Shown here in pieces: positions 31,207-42,120 of a stretch of DNA of 64,000 bases. The stretch's first letter is position 1. Each line of letters starts with the position of its first letter. Below the pieces are notes generated by a model. The model ran no database searches, was not told the DNA's origin, and was given only the letters and a program-made list of their open reading frames with translations. This stretch comes from Prevotella sp. GTDB lineage: Bacteria > Bacteroidota > Bacteroidia > Bacteroidales > Dysgonomonadaceae. The position numbers were made by a program, and so were the translations under genes. The DNA lies in the NCBI GenBank assembly GCA_031285905.1, contig JAITVH010000136.1, positions 50,253-114,252 on the forward strand. The letters run 5' to 3'.

Positions 31207-33759
31207 ATGAGGTACCATATATATATTATACTTTCGGTAATTATCCTTTTTTCGATAGAGGCATCTGCACAGCAAACAGGAGAGGTCATTCCTATCGAAT
31301 TAGGGATAAATGTGCGTAAAGCTGTCTATACAGGTAAATATGAAGAACACAAATCTTTTTATAACTGGATGTGGGGAGATCACTACAGGAAATTATACTA
31401 TGATTCTGTTACAGTGAAATCCGTATCATTTGATTCTATATTCAGAAGTATGTCGGTACGAAAGCAAATTCCGAATTTGCATGCTCTTATTTTGCAGGAT
31501 AAATCTTCCGAATTTTATATGCTTAAGCCGCTTGGAGGTTCTTCCAGTTTCTTAGAGTCCAAGTTTTTCACAGATTTTTATAGGAGGGATGATTTTAAGG
31601 ATACTTATCTTGATGAATTTCTTCAGGAAGCATATACGATTATCCATCCTTATATATTTACTGTATCGGAGCGATTGGCAAAATCGGCGGGATTAGGGAT
31701 AGAAGAACCGTCAATCTTTTATATGTCAGGTAGTAATAATAAGGCGGATACTATATCTGAAAGGCGAGAAGTATCTGACAGATTGATAAGCATATCACAA
31801 TTGTCTGAAGTAGATACTGTAACTGTGATTAATAACATAGATAGCCTGATGTGGGAACTGCACGAGAATAGTCTTGCTACAGTTGATCGGAAAATATATA
31901 TAAAAGCCCGGCTTTTTGATATGTTAATCGGGGATTGGAATAAGATACCTGAAAATTGGTATTGGATTCCTTCATACAAAGGGGATTCTGTTATTTATCG
32001 GCCTCAATCTCTTGATCGAAGTCATGCTTTTTCCCGAGTTGACGGAGTTTTTTTTAAAGAGTTGCTCAATATGTTGGGTGTTGGCTTTATAACCAATTAT
32101 GAAAATCGGTTGAAAGATATTAAAAAGTTTAATAAACTCTCTTATGCTCTGGATATTGCCCTCACTCAGAATAGTACGATAGAAGACTGGGTTGGGCAGG
32201 CACAGCTGTTAATGGAAGAATTGACGGATGAAGTAATAGATAATGCTTTCTTAAAGCTTCCATTGGAAATGCAGAATGAAGAAGCTGAAGAAATAAAGAA
32301 TAACCTAAAATCAAGAAAGCTTAGGCTGGATAATATGGCTTCAAAATATTATTTGTATACTCAGAAAACTCCTGTAATTACGGGTACTAACCGGGACGAA
32401 AAATACATTGTGGATGAAGACGGCAAAGGACAGTTAAGGATACGCATCTATAATAAGGATAACGGGAATTTGATACTTGATAAGCAATATACAAGACAAC
32501 AGACAAAGGAGATATGGCTATATGGTTTAGGTGGTAACGATGAATTTGAAATAGACAAGAAAACGAGTGGTATCCCTCTGTTGATTATTGGCGGAAAAGG
32601 GACAAATGAATATATGGCCGCCCATGCCGATAAAGTTTCAATATATGAGGCTCAATCGGAAGAAGAAAGGCTAAAGTCTCTTAAGAATATAAAAGTAGTC
32701 ATTCCTGATGAAGAGACTGCCCTGGATTATGATTATCAGAAATTACGCTACACAGATATTTCTGTTACACCTATAGGAGTGTATGACTCTGACCTTGGAT
32801 TGAATTTAGGGACATCTGTTGCTCACACTATTTATGGATTCAGGCGTGCGCCCTATACTCGTCGCCATCAGATAAGTTACGATTATGTCAACGGGTTTAC
32901 TTATCAAGGTATATTTCCCACTTATGATCGTAAGAAGAGCCTGCATGTGGTAGCCTATATCGGCAGCCCTGCGTACTTTTCCAACTTCTTTGGCTTTGGT
33001 AACAATACAAATGGATATAAAGGAGAAAAAAACAATTACAACAGGGTGAATATAAGCAAATATATGCTTACTCCGGCTTTATATTACAATATAAAAAAGG
33101 ATCAGAAAATCAGCCTTTTCAGTTCGTTCGAGGTATATAAAGTAAAGAATCCGAAAGGCCGCGACCGTTTTATCAATACAATTTACGAAGATGGGGATCC
33201 TATCTATTCTCCTCAATATTTTATGAATTTAGGAGCTATTTATGAAATAAGTAAAAAACTACCTTATTTCATATCTAAGTTTGACTTCTCGGTCACTGCA
33301 GGATGGTATGTCAATCTGGAGAATTCGAAACGTAACTATGCATATACCAAAGGGAAATTTGGTTTTAATCTGAAATTCTCAGATCGCATATCATTTGCCA
33401 CACAAGTGAAAGGTACTATACTTTTCTCCAATGAATATGAATTCTATCAGGCTGCAACAACAGAATTAAGAGGGTTTAGAGATAATCGTTTTATCGGCCA
33501 GAAATCTCTTTACCAGTATTCCGATATACGGTTCGATATGGGAGAACTCAATAATCCGTTAGCTCCTGCCCATTACGGTTTGTTTGCCGGTATCGATCAT
33601 GGACGTGTGTGGTATGAAGGGGATGATTCTAAAATGTGGCACTCTTCTTATGGAGGCGGTTTTTGGCTGACTTTATTTCGCAAATATACAGGTAAATTCT
33701 CTTATTTCGGATCTACAGACGGTAGCCGGTTTATGTTCCAGTTCGGAATGGGATTTTAA
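31207..33759 (+). CDS. Outer-membrane beta-barrel protein with degenerate kinase-like N-terminal module
   Basis: Signal peptide; RLFDMLIGDWNKIPENWYWIP...YRPQSLDRSHAFSRVDGVFF kinase-like segment; D15/BamA-like C-terminal barrel ending in aromatic Phe (FQFGMGF). Confidence 0.7.
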   Translation: MRYHIYIILSVIILFSIEASAQQTGEVIPIELGINVRKAVYTGKYEEHKSFYNWMWGDHYRKLYYDSVTVKSVSFDSIFRSMSVRKQIPNLHALILQDKSSEFYMLKPLGGSSSFLESKFFTDFYRRDDFKDTYLDEFLQEAYTIIHPYIFTVSERLAKSAGLGIEEPSIFYMSGSNNKADTISERREVSDRLISISQLSEVDTVTVINNIDSLMWELHENSLATVDRKIYIKARLFDMLIGDWNKIPENWYWIPSYKGDSVIYRPQSLDRSHAFSRVDGVFFKELLNMLGVGFITNYENRLKDIKKFNKLSYALDIALTQNSTIEDWVGQAQLLMEELTDEVIDNAFLKLPLEMQNEEAEEIKNNLKSRKLRLDNMASKYYLYTQKTPVITGTNRDEKYIVDEDGKGQLRIRIYNKDNGNLILDKQYTRQQTKEIWLYGLGGNDEFEIDKKTSGIPLLIIGGKGTNEYMAAHADKVSIYEAQSEEERLKSLKNIKVVIPDEETALDYDYQKLRYTDISVTPIGVYDSDLGLNLGTSVAHTIYGFRRAPYTRRHQISYDYVNGFTYQGIFPTYDRKKSLHVVAYIGSPAYFSNFFGFGNNTNGYKGEKNNYNRVNISKYMLTPALYYNIKKDQKISLFSSFEVYKVKNPKGRDRFINTIYEDGDPIYSPQYFMNLGAIYEISKKLPYFISKFDFSVTAGWYVNLENSKRNYAYTKGKFGFNLKFSDRISFATQVKGTILFSNEYEFYQAATTELRGFRDNRFIGQKSLYQYSDIRFDMGELNNPLAPAHYGLFAGIDHGRVWYEGDDSKMWHSSYGGGFWLTLFRKYTGKFSYFGSTDGSRFMFQFGMGF

Positions 33760-33855
33760 TCTATTCTACTTTTTTTATTTTTCTTGGTATAAGATGCAAT
33801 TTATTTTATTGATTTTGCATCTTATTGATATAACCTGTTCAAACTACTGTATGCT

Positions 33856-34356
33856 ATGAAAACAAAAATGTATCTTCTTTTGGTATGTGTATTTCTGTTG
33901 TATAATGCTATGTCATGCGATGAGGGCGATAGCGAACGAACCTCTCTTCTGGGATTAGTTGCTGTAAATCTGAATAATGAAGGTGAAAATCCGACTTATA
34001 CAGAAGACTCTATTAAAAAAGAGGCTTTTGTAATCGGGCTAATCTATATGACAGATGGGAATAAACCATCTGATACGCCTATATATTTTGATAATGTACC
34101 ATATGAAAGTTATATTAATCCGAAGTATGAGAAAATAGTATGCCTTACAGACTTTAATGATGAATATCCGGCCGGATTTGATGTGACCAATTTATTTATC
34201 CGTTATGAAAATACCAAAAATAAGATATCAGGAATAGATGCATTGTTTGTTCTGACAGCGGTTCCGTCACCGGGAATCCATTCTTTCAGGATATCCAGAA
34301 CATTAGATGACGGGTCAGAGGTCAGAACAGAAACAAAACCTATAAAACTTTATTAA
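33856..34356 (+). CDS. Hypothetical lipoprotein (DUF5034-like)
   Basis: Lipobox NAMSCDEG; LTDFNDEYPAGFDVTNLF resembles the paralog at 58299 (NEDFSEDFPAGSDISSLF). Confidence 0.6.
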   Translation: MKTKMYLLLVCVFLLYNAMSCDEGDSERTSLLGLVAVNLNNEGENPTYTEDSIKKEAFVIGLIYMTDGNKPSDTPIYFDNVPYESYINPKYEKIVCLTDFNDEYPAGFDVTNLFIRYENTKNKISGIDALFVLTAVPSPGIHSFRISRTLDDGSEVRTETKPIKLY

Positions 34357-34357
34357 G

Positions 34358-35113
34358 ATGAAAAGCATATTTATATTAATCATGATGATTTGTTCACTTT
34401 CGTTAGCTGCGCAAAATGAAAAATTCTGGATCGATATTTTTATAAAAGATACTTATCCTCTAAATAAATGGAGTAACGATGAGTATCTGGAAAATTATTT
34501 GAAAACAAATACAAGGAATATTGCTTTCCGATTTAGTACTTTAGTGAGTAAAAAATGGGGAATATGGGGAGAACTTTCGTTAAAAACATATAGTAAATCA
34601 AAAAGATATTTAGACGAACAAAAACCTTATCTGTCAGAGTATGATCCTGAAAAATATTATGTATCTGTAGAAGACAGTAAAGGTGATAGATTTACAGATT
34701 TTTCAGTTGGAGGTTTTTATTATTATCGGTATAGAAATTGGGCATTTAGTCCAATAGCCGGATTTGGCTTTGAGTCTTTGAGACCCCAATACGTAAAATA
34801 TACAGCAAAAGAGAAAGATTCAAACACTAAGATGTTGATATATTATAATCGCAATGATGAACCATATTTGGAAAGGCCGGATGAGCAGCTAGTTCCTTTT
34901 GCTTATATGGGCGGTACAGCTTCTTTTATAATTCCAAAGTCACCTCTGCGTATCTCGTTAGGTATTGGATTCCGGCAATACTTGAAAACATTAACTGTTA
35001 CAAGAGAAGTACGAAATTATTATAACAATGCAATTATTGAAAAAACAAATTACAAGGGACAACTGGCAAGCGAAATATGTGTTGAGATAGGAATTATCGG
35101 TTGGATATTTTAA
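34358..35113 (+). CDS. Outer-membrane beta-barrel-like hypothetical protein
   Basis: Signal peptide; alternating beta pattern, C-terminal GIIGWIF; immediately follows lipoprotein. Confidence 0.55.
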   Translation: MKSIFILIMMICSLSLAAQNEKFWIDIFIKDTYPLNKWSNDEYLENYLKTNTRNIAFRFSTLVSKKWGIWGELSLKTYSKSKRYLDEQKPYLSEYDPEKYYVSVEDSKGDRFTDFSVGGFYYYRYRNWAFSPIAGFGFESLRPQYVKYTAKEKDSNTKMLIYYNRNDEPYLERPDEQLVPFAYMGGTASFIIPKSPLRISLGIGFRQYLKTLTVTREVRNYYNNAIIEKTNYKGQLASEICVEIGIIGWIF

Positions 35114-35179
35114 TGGATAACTCCAAAAATAATATACAGCCCGTTTTCCCGTTGTAAAAAAATAACGGAGATAATTTGA

Positions 35180-36418
35180 ATGAAAAAACTATTATTATTT
35201 GGTTTATTATATTATATCTGTATTGGATTGTCTGCTCAGGGGATTCAAGGCACAGTGCTGGATAAGGATAACGGGAAACCTATATCCGACGTAATTGTGC
35301 AATATGGCGATCAGAGCGGGAATTATGTATATACTGACAAAAAAGGCAAATTTATAATTCCTCAGGGTAGCAGGGATATGATTTATTTTCAGTGTTTCGG
35401 ATATATTACCAAATCTGTAGCCAAGTCGTCTCTGATCGAAGACGCTAAAGTTTACCTCGAAATTAATCCCGTTTCGCTCAAGGCTGTAGTTATAAGTCCC
35501 GATGATGCAGATGCTTTGTTGGAAGAAGTGATGATCAATACAAAGAAAAACCTCGTAACAGAACAACCCTTGGGTTATTTACTGCACTTCCTGCAAACCC
35601 GTTCGGTAGATACAACAAGGAATGAAATATATCTGAAATATACCACTACCTTAAAAGAAAAGGCTCTGAAGAAAGACCTTAAAAAAGAGCGGGTTCCTTA
35701 TATCTACAACATAGTGGATATCAAAAGCATCGAACGGACGGAGACTCCTGCATCCGAGCTCTTCGGGGCAGAGTATCATGCATCCCATCTCTTTTCTTTT
35801 GGTAAAAGCGAAAATAATGAAACGACCAAATCATATACTTCCGATAGTACACTGATGATACTTAAAATAAGCCCATTACCTGGAAGGGAAGGATGGGCAA
35901 GGGGAGAAGTCCTTATTAATAAAGAAGATATGACCATTGTTTCGATGAAGGTAGAATCGGTCGATTCTATTATGGAAGCGCAGCCTTCTAAAAGATATTT
36001 GGACAATAAGGTTAAAATATTGAGAAAAGAAGGACGTTTCGAATTTCAGAAAGTGAAAGACAAATATTATATGAAAAACTGTTTTTCCTTCTATAAATTT
36101 CATATAGAGAATCAATATGGCCGCCAAGAAGATATTATGTATGAATGCGATGTAAATTTTATTGGTTCGGGAAAGAACTTTCATGTAGCTGCAAGAAAAC
36201 TGAGCGGTTTCTATCAGGGGTTATTTTATTTTCCGGATACTACATTAAAAGAATTTTGGCTTGACTATCAGGATGACGAAATACTCTATCAGATAGAGCG
36301 GGAGTTTGATGAAAGCTTTGTTACGGGAGATAAAGACAGAGGCAATAAAACAGTTAACTTCCTGAAGGGGGCTATTATTCCGGTGGGTTTGTTCGGTATC
36401 TTTTTACTTGTTTTGTAA
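35180..36418 (+). CDS. Carboxypeptidase-like regulatory domain protein
   Basis: IQGTVLDKDNGKPISDVIVQYGDQSGNYVYTDKKGKFIIPQGSRDMIYFQCFGYITK. Confidence 0.75.
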   Translation: MKKLLLFGLLYYICIGLSAQGIQGTVLDKDNGKPISDVIVQYGDQSGNYVYTDKKGKFIIPQGSRDMIYFQCFGYITKSVAKSSLIEDAKVYLEINPVSLKAVVISPDDADALLEEVMINTKKNLVTEQPLGYLLHFLQTRSVDTTRNEIYLKYTTTLKEKALKKDLKKERVPYIYNIVDIKSIERTETPASELFGAEYHASHLFSFGKSENNETTKSYTSDSTLMILKISPLPGREGWARGEVLINKEDMTIVSMKVESVDSIMEAQPSKRYLDNKVKILRKEGRFEFQKVKDKYYMKNCFSFYKFHIENQYGRQEDIMYECDVNFIGSGKNFHVAARKLSGFYQGLFYFPDTTLKEFWLDYQDDEILYQIEREFDESFVTGDKDRGNKTVNFLKGAIIPVGLFGIFLLVL

Positions 36419-36495
36419 TCACAATTTTCCAATGCAATATTTTGAAATAAAATTGTAATTTTGTGCGGTAGTTATAGCTGCATAAGTGCAATTTT

Positions 36496-37698
36496 ATGAT
36501 TAAGGACACAATGAATTATAAGAAGATAAAACTCAAGCCTAAAAAAGAAGAATCGTTAAAACGTTTTCATCCCTGGATATTCTCGGGAGCCATACAGTCG
36601 AAAGACGATACATTGGAAGAAGGTGAGATTGTAAATGTATATACTGCAAGCAATGAGTTTATTGCTGTAGGGCATTACCAGATAGGCAGTATTGAAGTTC
36701 GTGTCCTTTCTTTTGAAGAAGAAGCAATTGATCTTGATTTTTGGGTTAAACGTTTATCTTCGGCATTGGAATTGAGAAAGTCCATAGGTCTTATCTCTCC
36801 AGACAATAATTCATACCGGCTTGTACATGGTGAAGGAGACAATTTACCTGGACTGATTATCGATGTATATGCCGATACAGCCGTTATTCAATCTCACTCA
36901 GTAGGGATGCACGAATCGAGGAATATAATTTGTAAAGCATTGGTCGCCGTGCTGGGCGATAACTTGAAAAATATTTATTATAAGTCTGAAACAACATTAC
37001 CTTACAAGGCTAATCTCGGCGCAGAGAATGGCTACTTGCATGGAGGTAAAGATATTGCAGAAGTTGCTATAGAAAATGGCTTGAAATTTTATCCCGACTG
37101 GGAAAAAGGGCAGAAAACAGGTTTTTTTGTCGATCAGAGGGATAACCGTTCCCTACTGGAAAAATACGCAAATGGGAAATCTATACTGAATATGTTTTGT
37201 TACACCGGAGGGTTCTCCTTTTATGCTATGCGTGGCGGAGCCAAACTTGTTCATTCAGTTGATAGTTCTTCCAAGGCAGTTATGCTGACGAACAAAAATG
37301 TAGCCATTAATTTCCCGGATGATGAAAGACATGAAGCATTTGCTGAAGATGCTTTCAAATTCTTAGGAAAGATAAATAAAGGGGATTACGACCTGATTAT
37401 ATTAGATCCTCCGGCTTTTGCCAAACACCGGGGAGCGATAAGAAATGCCTTACAGGGGTATAAGCGGTTGAATGCGATTGCTTTCGATAAAATAGTTTCA
37501 GGCGGAATTGTGTTCACATTTTCCTGCTCGCAGGTTATTACAAAGGAAGCTTTCCGTCTGGCTGTCTTTAGTGCTGCCGCTTTATCAGGCCGCAAGGTGA
37601 GAATTCTGCATCAACTTACTCAACCCGCCGATCATCCGATCAATATTTATCATCCTGAAGGCGAATACTTAAAAGGGTTGGTGTTATATGTTGAATAA
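36496..37698 (+). CDS. Class I SAM-dependent rRNA methyltransferase with PUA domain (RlmI-like)
   Basis: RFHPWIFSGAI PUA; VDQRDNR; NMFCYTGGFSFYAMRGGA; LIILDPPAFAK. Confidence 0.93.
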   Translation: MIKDTMNYKKIKLKPKKEESLKRFHPWIFSGAIQSKDDTLEEGEIVNVYTASNEFIAVGHYQIGSIEVRVLSFEEEAIDLDFWVKRLSSALELRKSIGLISPDNNSYRLVHGEGDNLPGLIIDVYADTAVIQSHSVGMHESRNIICKALVAVLGDNLKNIYYKSETTLPYKANLGAENGYLHGGKDIAEVAIENGLKFYPDWEKGQKTGFFVDQRDNRSLLEKYANGKSILNMFCYTGGFSFYAMRGGAKLVHSVDSSSKAVMLTNKNVAINFPDDERHEAFAEDAFKFLGKINKGDYDLIILDPPAFAKHRGAIRNALQGYKRLNAIAFDKIVSGGIVFTFSCSQVITKEAFRLAVFSAAALSGRKVRILHQLTQPADHPINIYHPEGEYLKGLVLYVE

Positions 37699-37813
37699 TT
37701 CCGATATTTTTGTATATTTGTACAATCTAACTCACTGAACGCTACAATAAATTACTGACATAGAAACTTTTGCTTTAACCCAAACAAAGCGAGGTTTTTA
37801 ATTTTGCAAACTG

Positions 37814-39226
37814 ATGAAACACAGATTTTGGCTTTTGCTATTCCTATGCTTTTCGTTGCCTGTTATACTACAGGCACAGAAAGAAATGAACTGGTGGTAT
37901 TTTGGAAATAATTCGGGTCTCAATTTTGGAGAAATGCAGCCTGATCCCAATGGTAGCGGGGTAATGTTGCCAACACCTGTAACGGGGCCTATTTCTACAC
38001 GCGAAGGCTGTTTTACACTTTCAGATAATCAGGGAGGCTTACTGATGTCTTCAGATGGACGGTTTGTTTATAACAGACTCGGTCAGTTAATGCCTCAGGG
38101 CTCAGGCCTGAAAGGACATGATTCGGCAACTCAGTCGGGTATAGTTGTTCCTGTGCCGGGTGGTAGGAATAAATATTACATTATAACTGTTAATGCTTTG
38201 GAGCAGACATCCAATTATGGGGTAAACTACTATACTGTAGATTTAACCGAGGATGGAGGAATGGGAGATGTTATTGATACGGGTACAAACTTGCTGACGG
38301 GGGCTGTATGTGAAAATATAGCGGCTGTGAGGCATAAAAATAATAAAGATTACTGGCTTATACATCGCACAGGGCAGTATTTTTATGTATGGGCTATTAC
38401 TTCGGCCGGTTTCTCAGCGCCCGTTACATATGATGCTATACTTGATATAATGCCCGATCAGCCAAGTGGAGGAGGAATAGGAGAGTTGCGTTTCAATGCC
38501 GATGGCACTCGGTTTGCTCATGTGAATTGTAATTATAGTAGCTAGGGGCAGATTACAATGGGAGAATTTAATCCCAAAACCGGTGTTATGTCTAATATTA
38601 AATATGGAGTAGGTTACAAAAATCTTTATGGTGTGGAGTTTTCTATATCAGGGGAATATGTTTATATAACGCAGTATGACGGCGCTTTTTATCGTACAAC
38701 CTTTGATGACTTTATGAGTGGAAATACTTCCCTGACGAATTTGAATATAAATTTGAGTAATGTTAAGCTGGGTCCGGACGGTAAAATGTATGGGATAAGG
38801 GAAAGTCAAAATGTTTTGTATGTAATAATGGATCCGGAAGACGGAGCGACAGATATACGCACATTCTCTACTTATCTTACCCATGTCGGACGATTGGGAT
38901 TGCCTGTTTTTACTGCCTCGTGGTTCTATATAGATGGACAAAGCGGATTTTGTGTAAATACTTCTCAGGAATTTTCTGTAGCAATATTAGAAAGTACTAT
39001 CTCTTCTACAATATGGAATTTTGGCGATGGCACTCCGGAAGAAAGAGATACAAATGTGACAGTGGGAACACAACTGCATAGCCATACGTATACTAAGCCC
39101 GGAAAATACACAATCACGGTAAGGACGCTCGATGATAGTGATGGCCTGTTGAAGCAGGAAAGCTTTGAAGTTGAAGTATTGCCATGCATCATACCAGTTA
39201 ATCCTAACACACATGTATGGAATTAA
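37814..39226 (+). pseudogene. Secreted PKD-domain protein interrupted by an in-frame TAG
   Basis: ORFs 37814..38545 and 38558..39226 share the same frame, separated by one TAG (codons AGT AGC TAG GGG CAG ATT ACA ATG); PKD-like segment IWNFGDGTPEERD...HTYTKPGKYTITVRTLD. Confidence 0.6.
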
Positions 39227-39342
39227 CTTCAGAGATATAATCCGATAGATATTCTAATCTATCGCCCTATTCGGATAAATCCTTTTTCAAATATATAATC
39301 GGCTATCTGCGAGTATAATGGTTGATTGTTTTACTACAACTC

Positions 39343-40595
39343 TTAATTATTATATTCTATAATATGTCCAATTTGTGCCATTCTTTCTTTTATTTCATTA
39401 CCCAGCCATGTTTGTAAGATTATACCTTCCGGTGAAACCAAAAAACATTGGGGCCAAGCTCTCAAATCAAATATTCTGGTAGTATTCTCCCTGTTGCCGA
39501 AATCATTCAGGTTGATATACTTATCTAATTTATATTTTTCAGACTCACTTATCCACTTTTCTTTATCGGCATTCATATTAATAGTGACATAAGCCAGCAT
39601 ATCTTTATTTTTACTGATTTGAGCTTCAATCAAGGAATCCTTTATACAAAGGTATGCAGGGTTTTCCCATAGCTCTATTAAAAGATATTTTCCTTTATAC
39701 TCAGACAGGCTATGTTCTTTTCCATCAATATCCTGGAGCCGCATATTGGGTATAACTTCATTTATTCTAACCAGCGGTTTGTCAATTATTCCGGTGATCT
39801 GTTTTCCTATATATGAATTTCTTTGTTTGGACGAAAAAGAAGAATATATATCTTTGAGTTTTTCTCCCTGTTTAAAACGGAAGTCAGCATATCTCAGGAA
39901 GAGTATTTCCCTAAATAAATAAAGGCTGATATCAGAATCAGGATATTCACTTATGGTTTTGAGATATGAAGAATACACAAGGTTATTGAGTGAATCTATT
40001 CTGTTTTGTGTTATTTTTATATTGTCCCAATCCTCTTTGCTACGAGGTTCGGTCATTTTACTATAGTTTTGTTTGTCTTTATGGATTTCATCCAGTTCTG
40101 CCAAATAACCAATATTTTGTTGTGTATAGAGGTTACATATCTCCTGATCAGTGTCATTACTGTTTATTTGCCAATATATAGGGGATGTATTTATTGATCC
40201 CTTTATTTTGATCTCACATTTTTTATTGAAAGGAAGATATAACATTGTTCCTGTGAGAGGGATATCTTCGTGTTTTACCAGAAGCCAGTAAGCATGGGCA
40301 AAGCCTTCTTTTTTTTATTCAGTGTTATTCCACTTTTGGATGAACCTATATAAATTTTAAAGTATTCAGAAAAATCTGGTGTAATGATGCCGGAAATTTT
40401 GAATTGCCCATTTCCTGTGTTCACGACTTGTATCTCTTTTGAGTCGCCAAATCCTTTATCATGTCCGAAATTGGACAATTCGAAACGGGTATCTTCCGGC
40501 AGGCCTTCAATATGAACATCGATAGTAAAGTCTTTTTGTGCTAAACTATAGATTGTCGAAGGCAATAACAAAATAATTAATAAGAACTTTTTCAT
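39343..40595 (-). pseudogene. TlpA-like thioredoxin/DUF4369-type lipoprotein gene, frameshifted at A8 tract
   Basis: ORFs 40275..40655 (MKKFLLIILLLPSTIYSLAQKDFTIDVHIEGLPEDTRFELSNFG) and 39343..40245 (thioredoxin-like LQDIDGKEHSLSEYKGKYLLIELWENPAYLC) join if one A is removed from AATAAAAAAAAG: LNKKEGFAHAYWLLVKHEDIPLTGTMLYLPFNKK. Confidence 0.75.
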
Positions 40596-40683
40596 ACAAA
40601 TACGAATAATAAGGTCATTGCATGAGTAACGTAATATCCGGATAATTTGTAACATCCTTTGATAAGAAAGATTTTAAAAAAAG

Positions 40684-40713
40684 CAAAAAAAATAAGGGTT
40701 GTTTCTAACCCTT
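40684..40713 (-). terminator. Terminator of glyA
   Basis: aagggttgtttctaaccctt with A-run on + side. Confidence 0.7.
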
Positions 40714-40736
40714 AACTCTTCTATTATAATAGATTA

Positions 40737-42017
40737 TTACCAGCCAAACAGCGGATATTCTTTCATGATTGAGTTTACTTTTTCCCGTACCGATTTGATA
40801 ATTTGTTCATTCTCCGGACTGGTAAGTACAGTGTCTATCATTTCTACGATTTCTTCCATTAGCGATTCTTTTGCTCCGCGTGTGGTGATTGCAGGAGTAC
40901 CAAAGCGTAATCCTGAAGTGAGGAACGGACTGCGGCTGTCGAATGGAACCATATTTTTATTGGTAGTAATATCGGCTTCTACAAGTACTTTCTCTGCTAG
41001 CTTACCTGTCAGTTCAGGGAATTTAGGACGCAGGTCAATAAGCATCGAGTGGTTGTCTGTTCCACCCGAAACAACTTTGTATCCTTTATCTATAAATGCC
41101 TGAGCCATTACAGCAGCATTTTTCTTTACCTGAGTTTGATATTCTTTGTATGATGGGTCAAGTGCTTCTGCAAAAGAAACTGCTTTGGCGGCTATTACAT
41201 GCTCGAGCGGCCCGCCTTGTACCCCCGGAAATACAGCAGAATCAAGGAGTGCCGACATCATGCGGATTTCGCCTTTCGGTGTCTTTTTGCCCCAAGGATT
41301 TTCAAAGTCTTTACCCAGCATAATAGCTCCTCCACGAGGGCCACGGAGTGTTTTGTGAGTAGTAGTGGTTACAATGTGTGCATATGGTAATGGATTGTTT
41401 AATAATCCTGCTGCAATCAATCCTGCAGGATGTGCCATATCTACCATAAAGAGCGCTCCCACTTCGTTTGCTATTTTACGTATACGTGCATAATCCCATT
41501 CGCGCGAATAGGCAGATGCTCCGGCGATGATCATTTTGGGTTTTTCCTTGCGTGCGACATTTTCCATTTGGTCATAATCTACCTGTTCGGTATCCTGCCT
41601 TACATTATATTCCAATGCATGGAACATCAGTCCGGAAAAGTTTACGGGCGAACCGTGTGACAAGTGACCTCCATGTGAAAGGTTCAATCCCAGAAATTTA
41701 TCTCCGGCCTGCATACAGGCAAGAAACACAGCGGCATTAGCCTGTGCGCCAGAGTGAGGTTGCACATTAGCCCAGGCAGCTCCGAATATTTCTTTCAGAC
41801 GGTCAATAGCAAGTTGTTCGCTTAAATCTACAATTTCACACCCTCCATAGTATCTTTTACCCGGGTAGCCTTCAGCGTATTTGTTGGTTAATACCGAACC
41901 CATAGCTTCCATTACCTGTGGGCTGACAAAGTTTTCCGATGCGATTAGCTCAATACCTTTCAACTGGCGTTGATACTCCTTTTCGATGATGTCAAAGATA
42001 GCTGTGTCTCTTTTCAT
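40737..42017 (-). CDS. glyA: Serine hydroxymethyltransferase
   Basis: [55 protein letters not shown]. Confidence 0.98.
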   Translation of the reverse strand: MKRDTAIFDIIEKEYQRQLKGIELIASENFVSPQVMEAMGSVLTNKYAEGYPGKRYYGGCEIVDLSEQLAIDRLKEIFGAAWANVQPHSGAQANAAVFLACMQAGDKFLGLNLSHGGHLSHGSPVNFSGLMFHALEYNVRQDTEQVDYDQMENVARKEKPKMIIAGASAYSREWDYARIRKIANEVGALFMVDMAHPAGLIAAGLLNNPLPYAHIVTTTTHKTLRGPRGGAIMLGKDFENPWGKKTPKGEIRMMSALLDSAVFPGVQGGPLEHVIAAKAVSFAEALDPSYKEYQTQVKKNAAVMAQAFIDKGYKVVSGGTDNHSMLIDLRPKFPELTGKLAEKVLVEADITTNKNMVPFDSRSPFLTSGLRFGTPAITTRGAKESLMEEIVEMIDTVLTSPENEQIIKSVREKVNSIMKEYPLFGW

Positions 42018-42120
42018 AAATTTTTAAAATTGTTATGGGGTGAAAAATATTCCACAAAGTTAATTATTATAGGATGTTTACCCAAAAATGTAGGTTAATA
42101 ATTTATCAGGATATACCAAA

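Noticed and set aside
31128-31319. 63-aa ORF before the barrel protein
   Set aside because: Overlaps the real gene (31207..33759) in another frame; no homology pattern.
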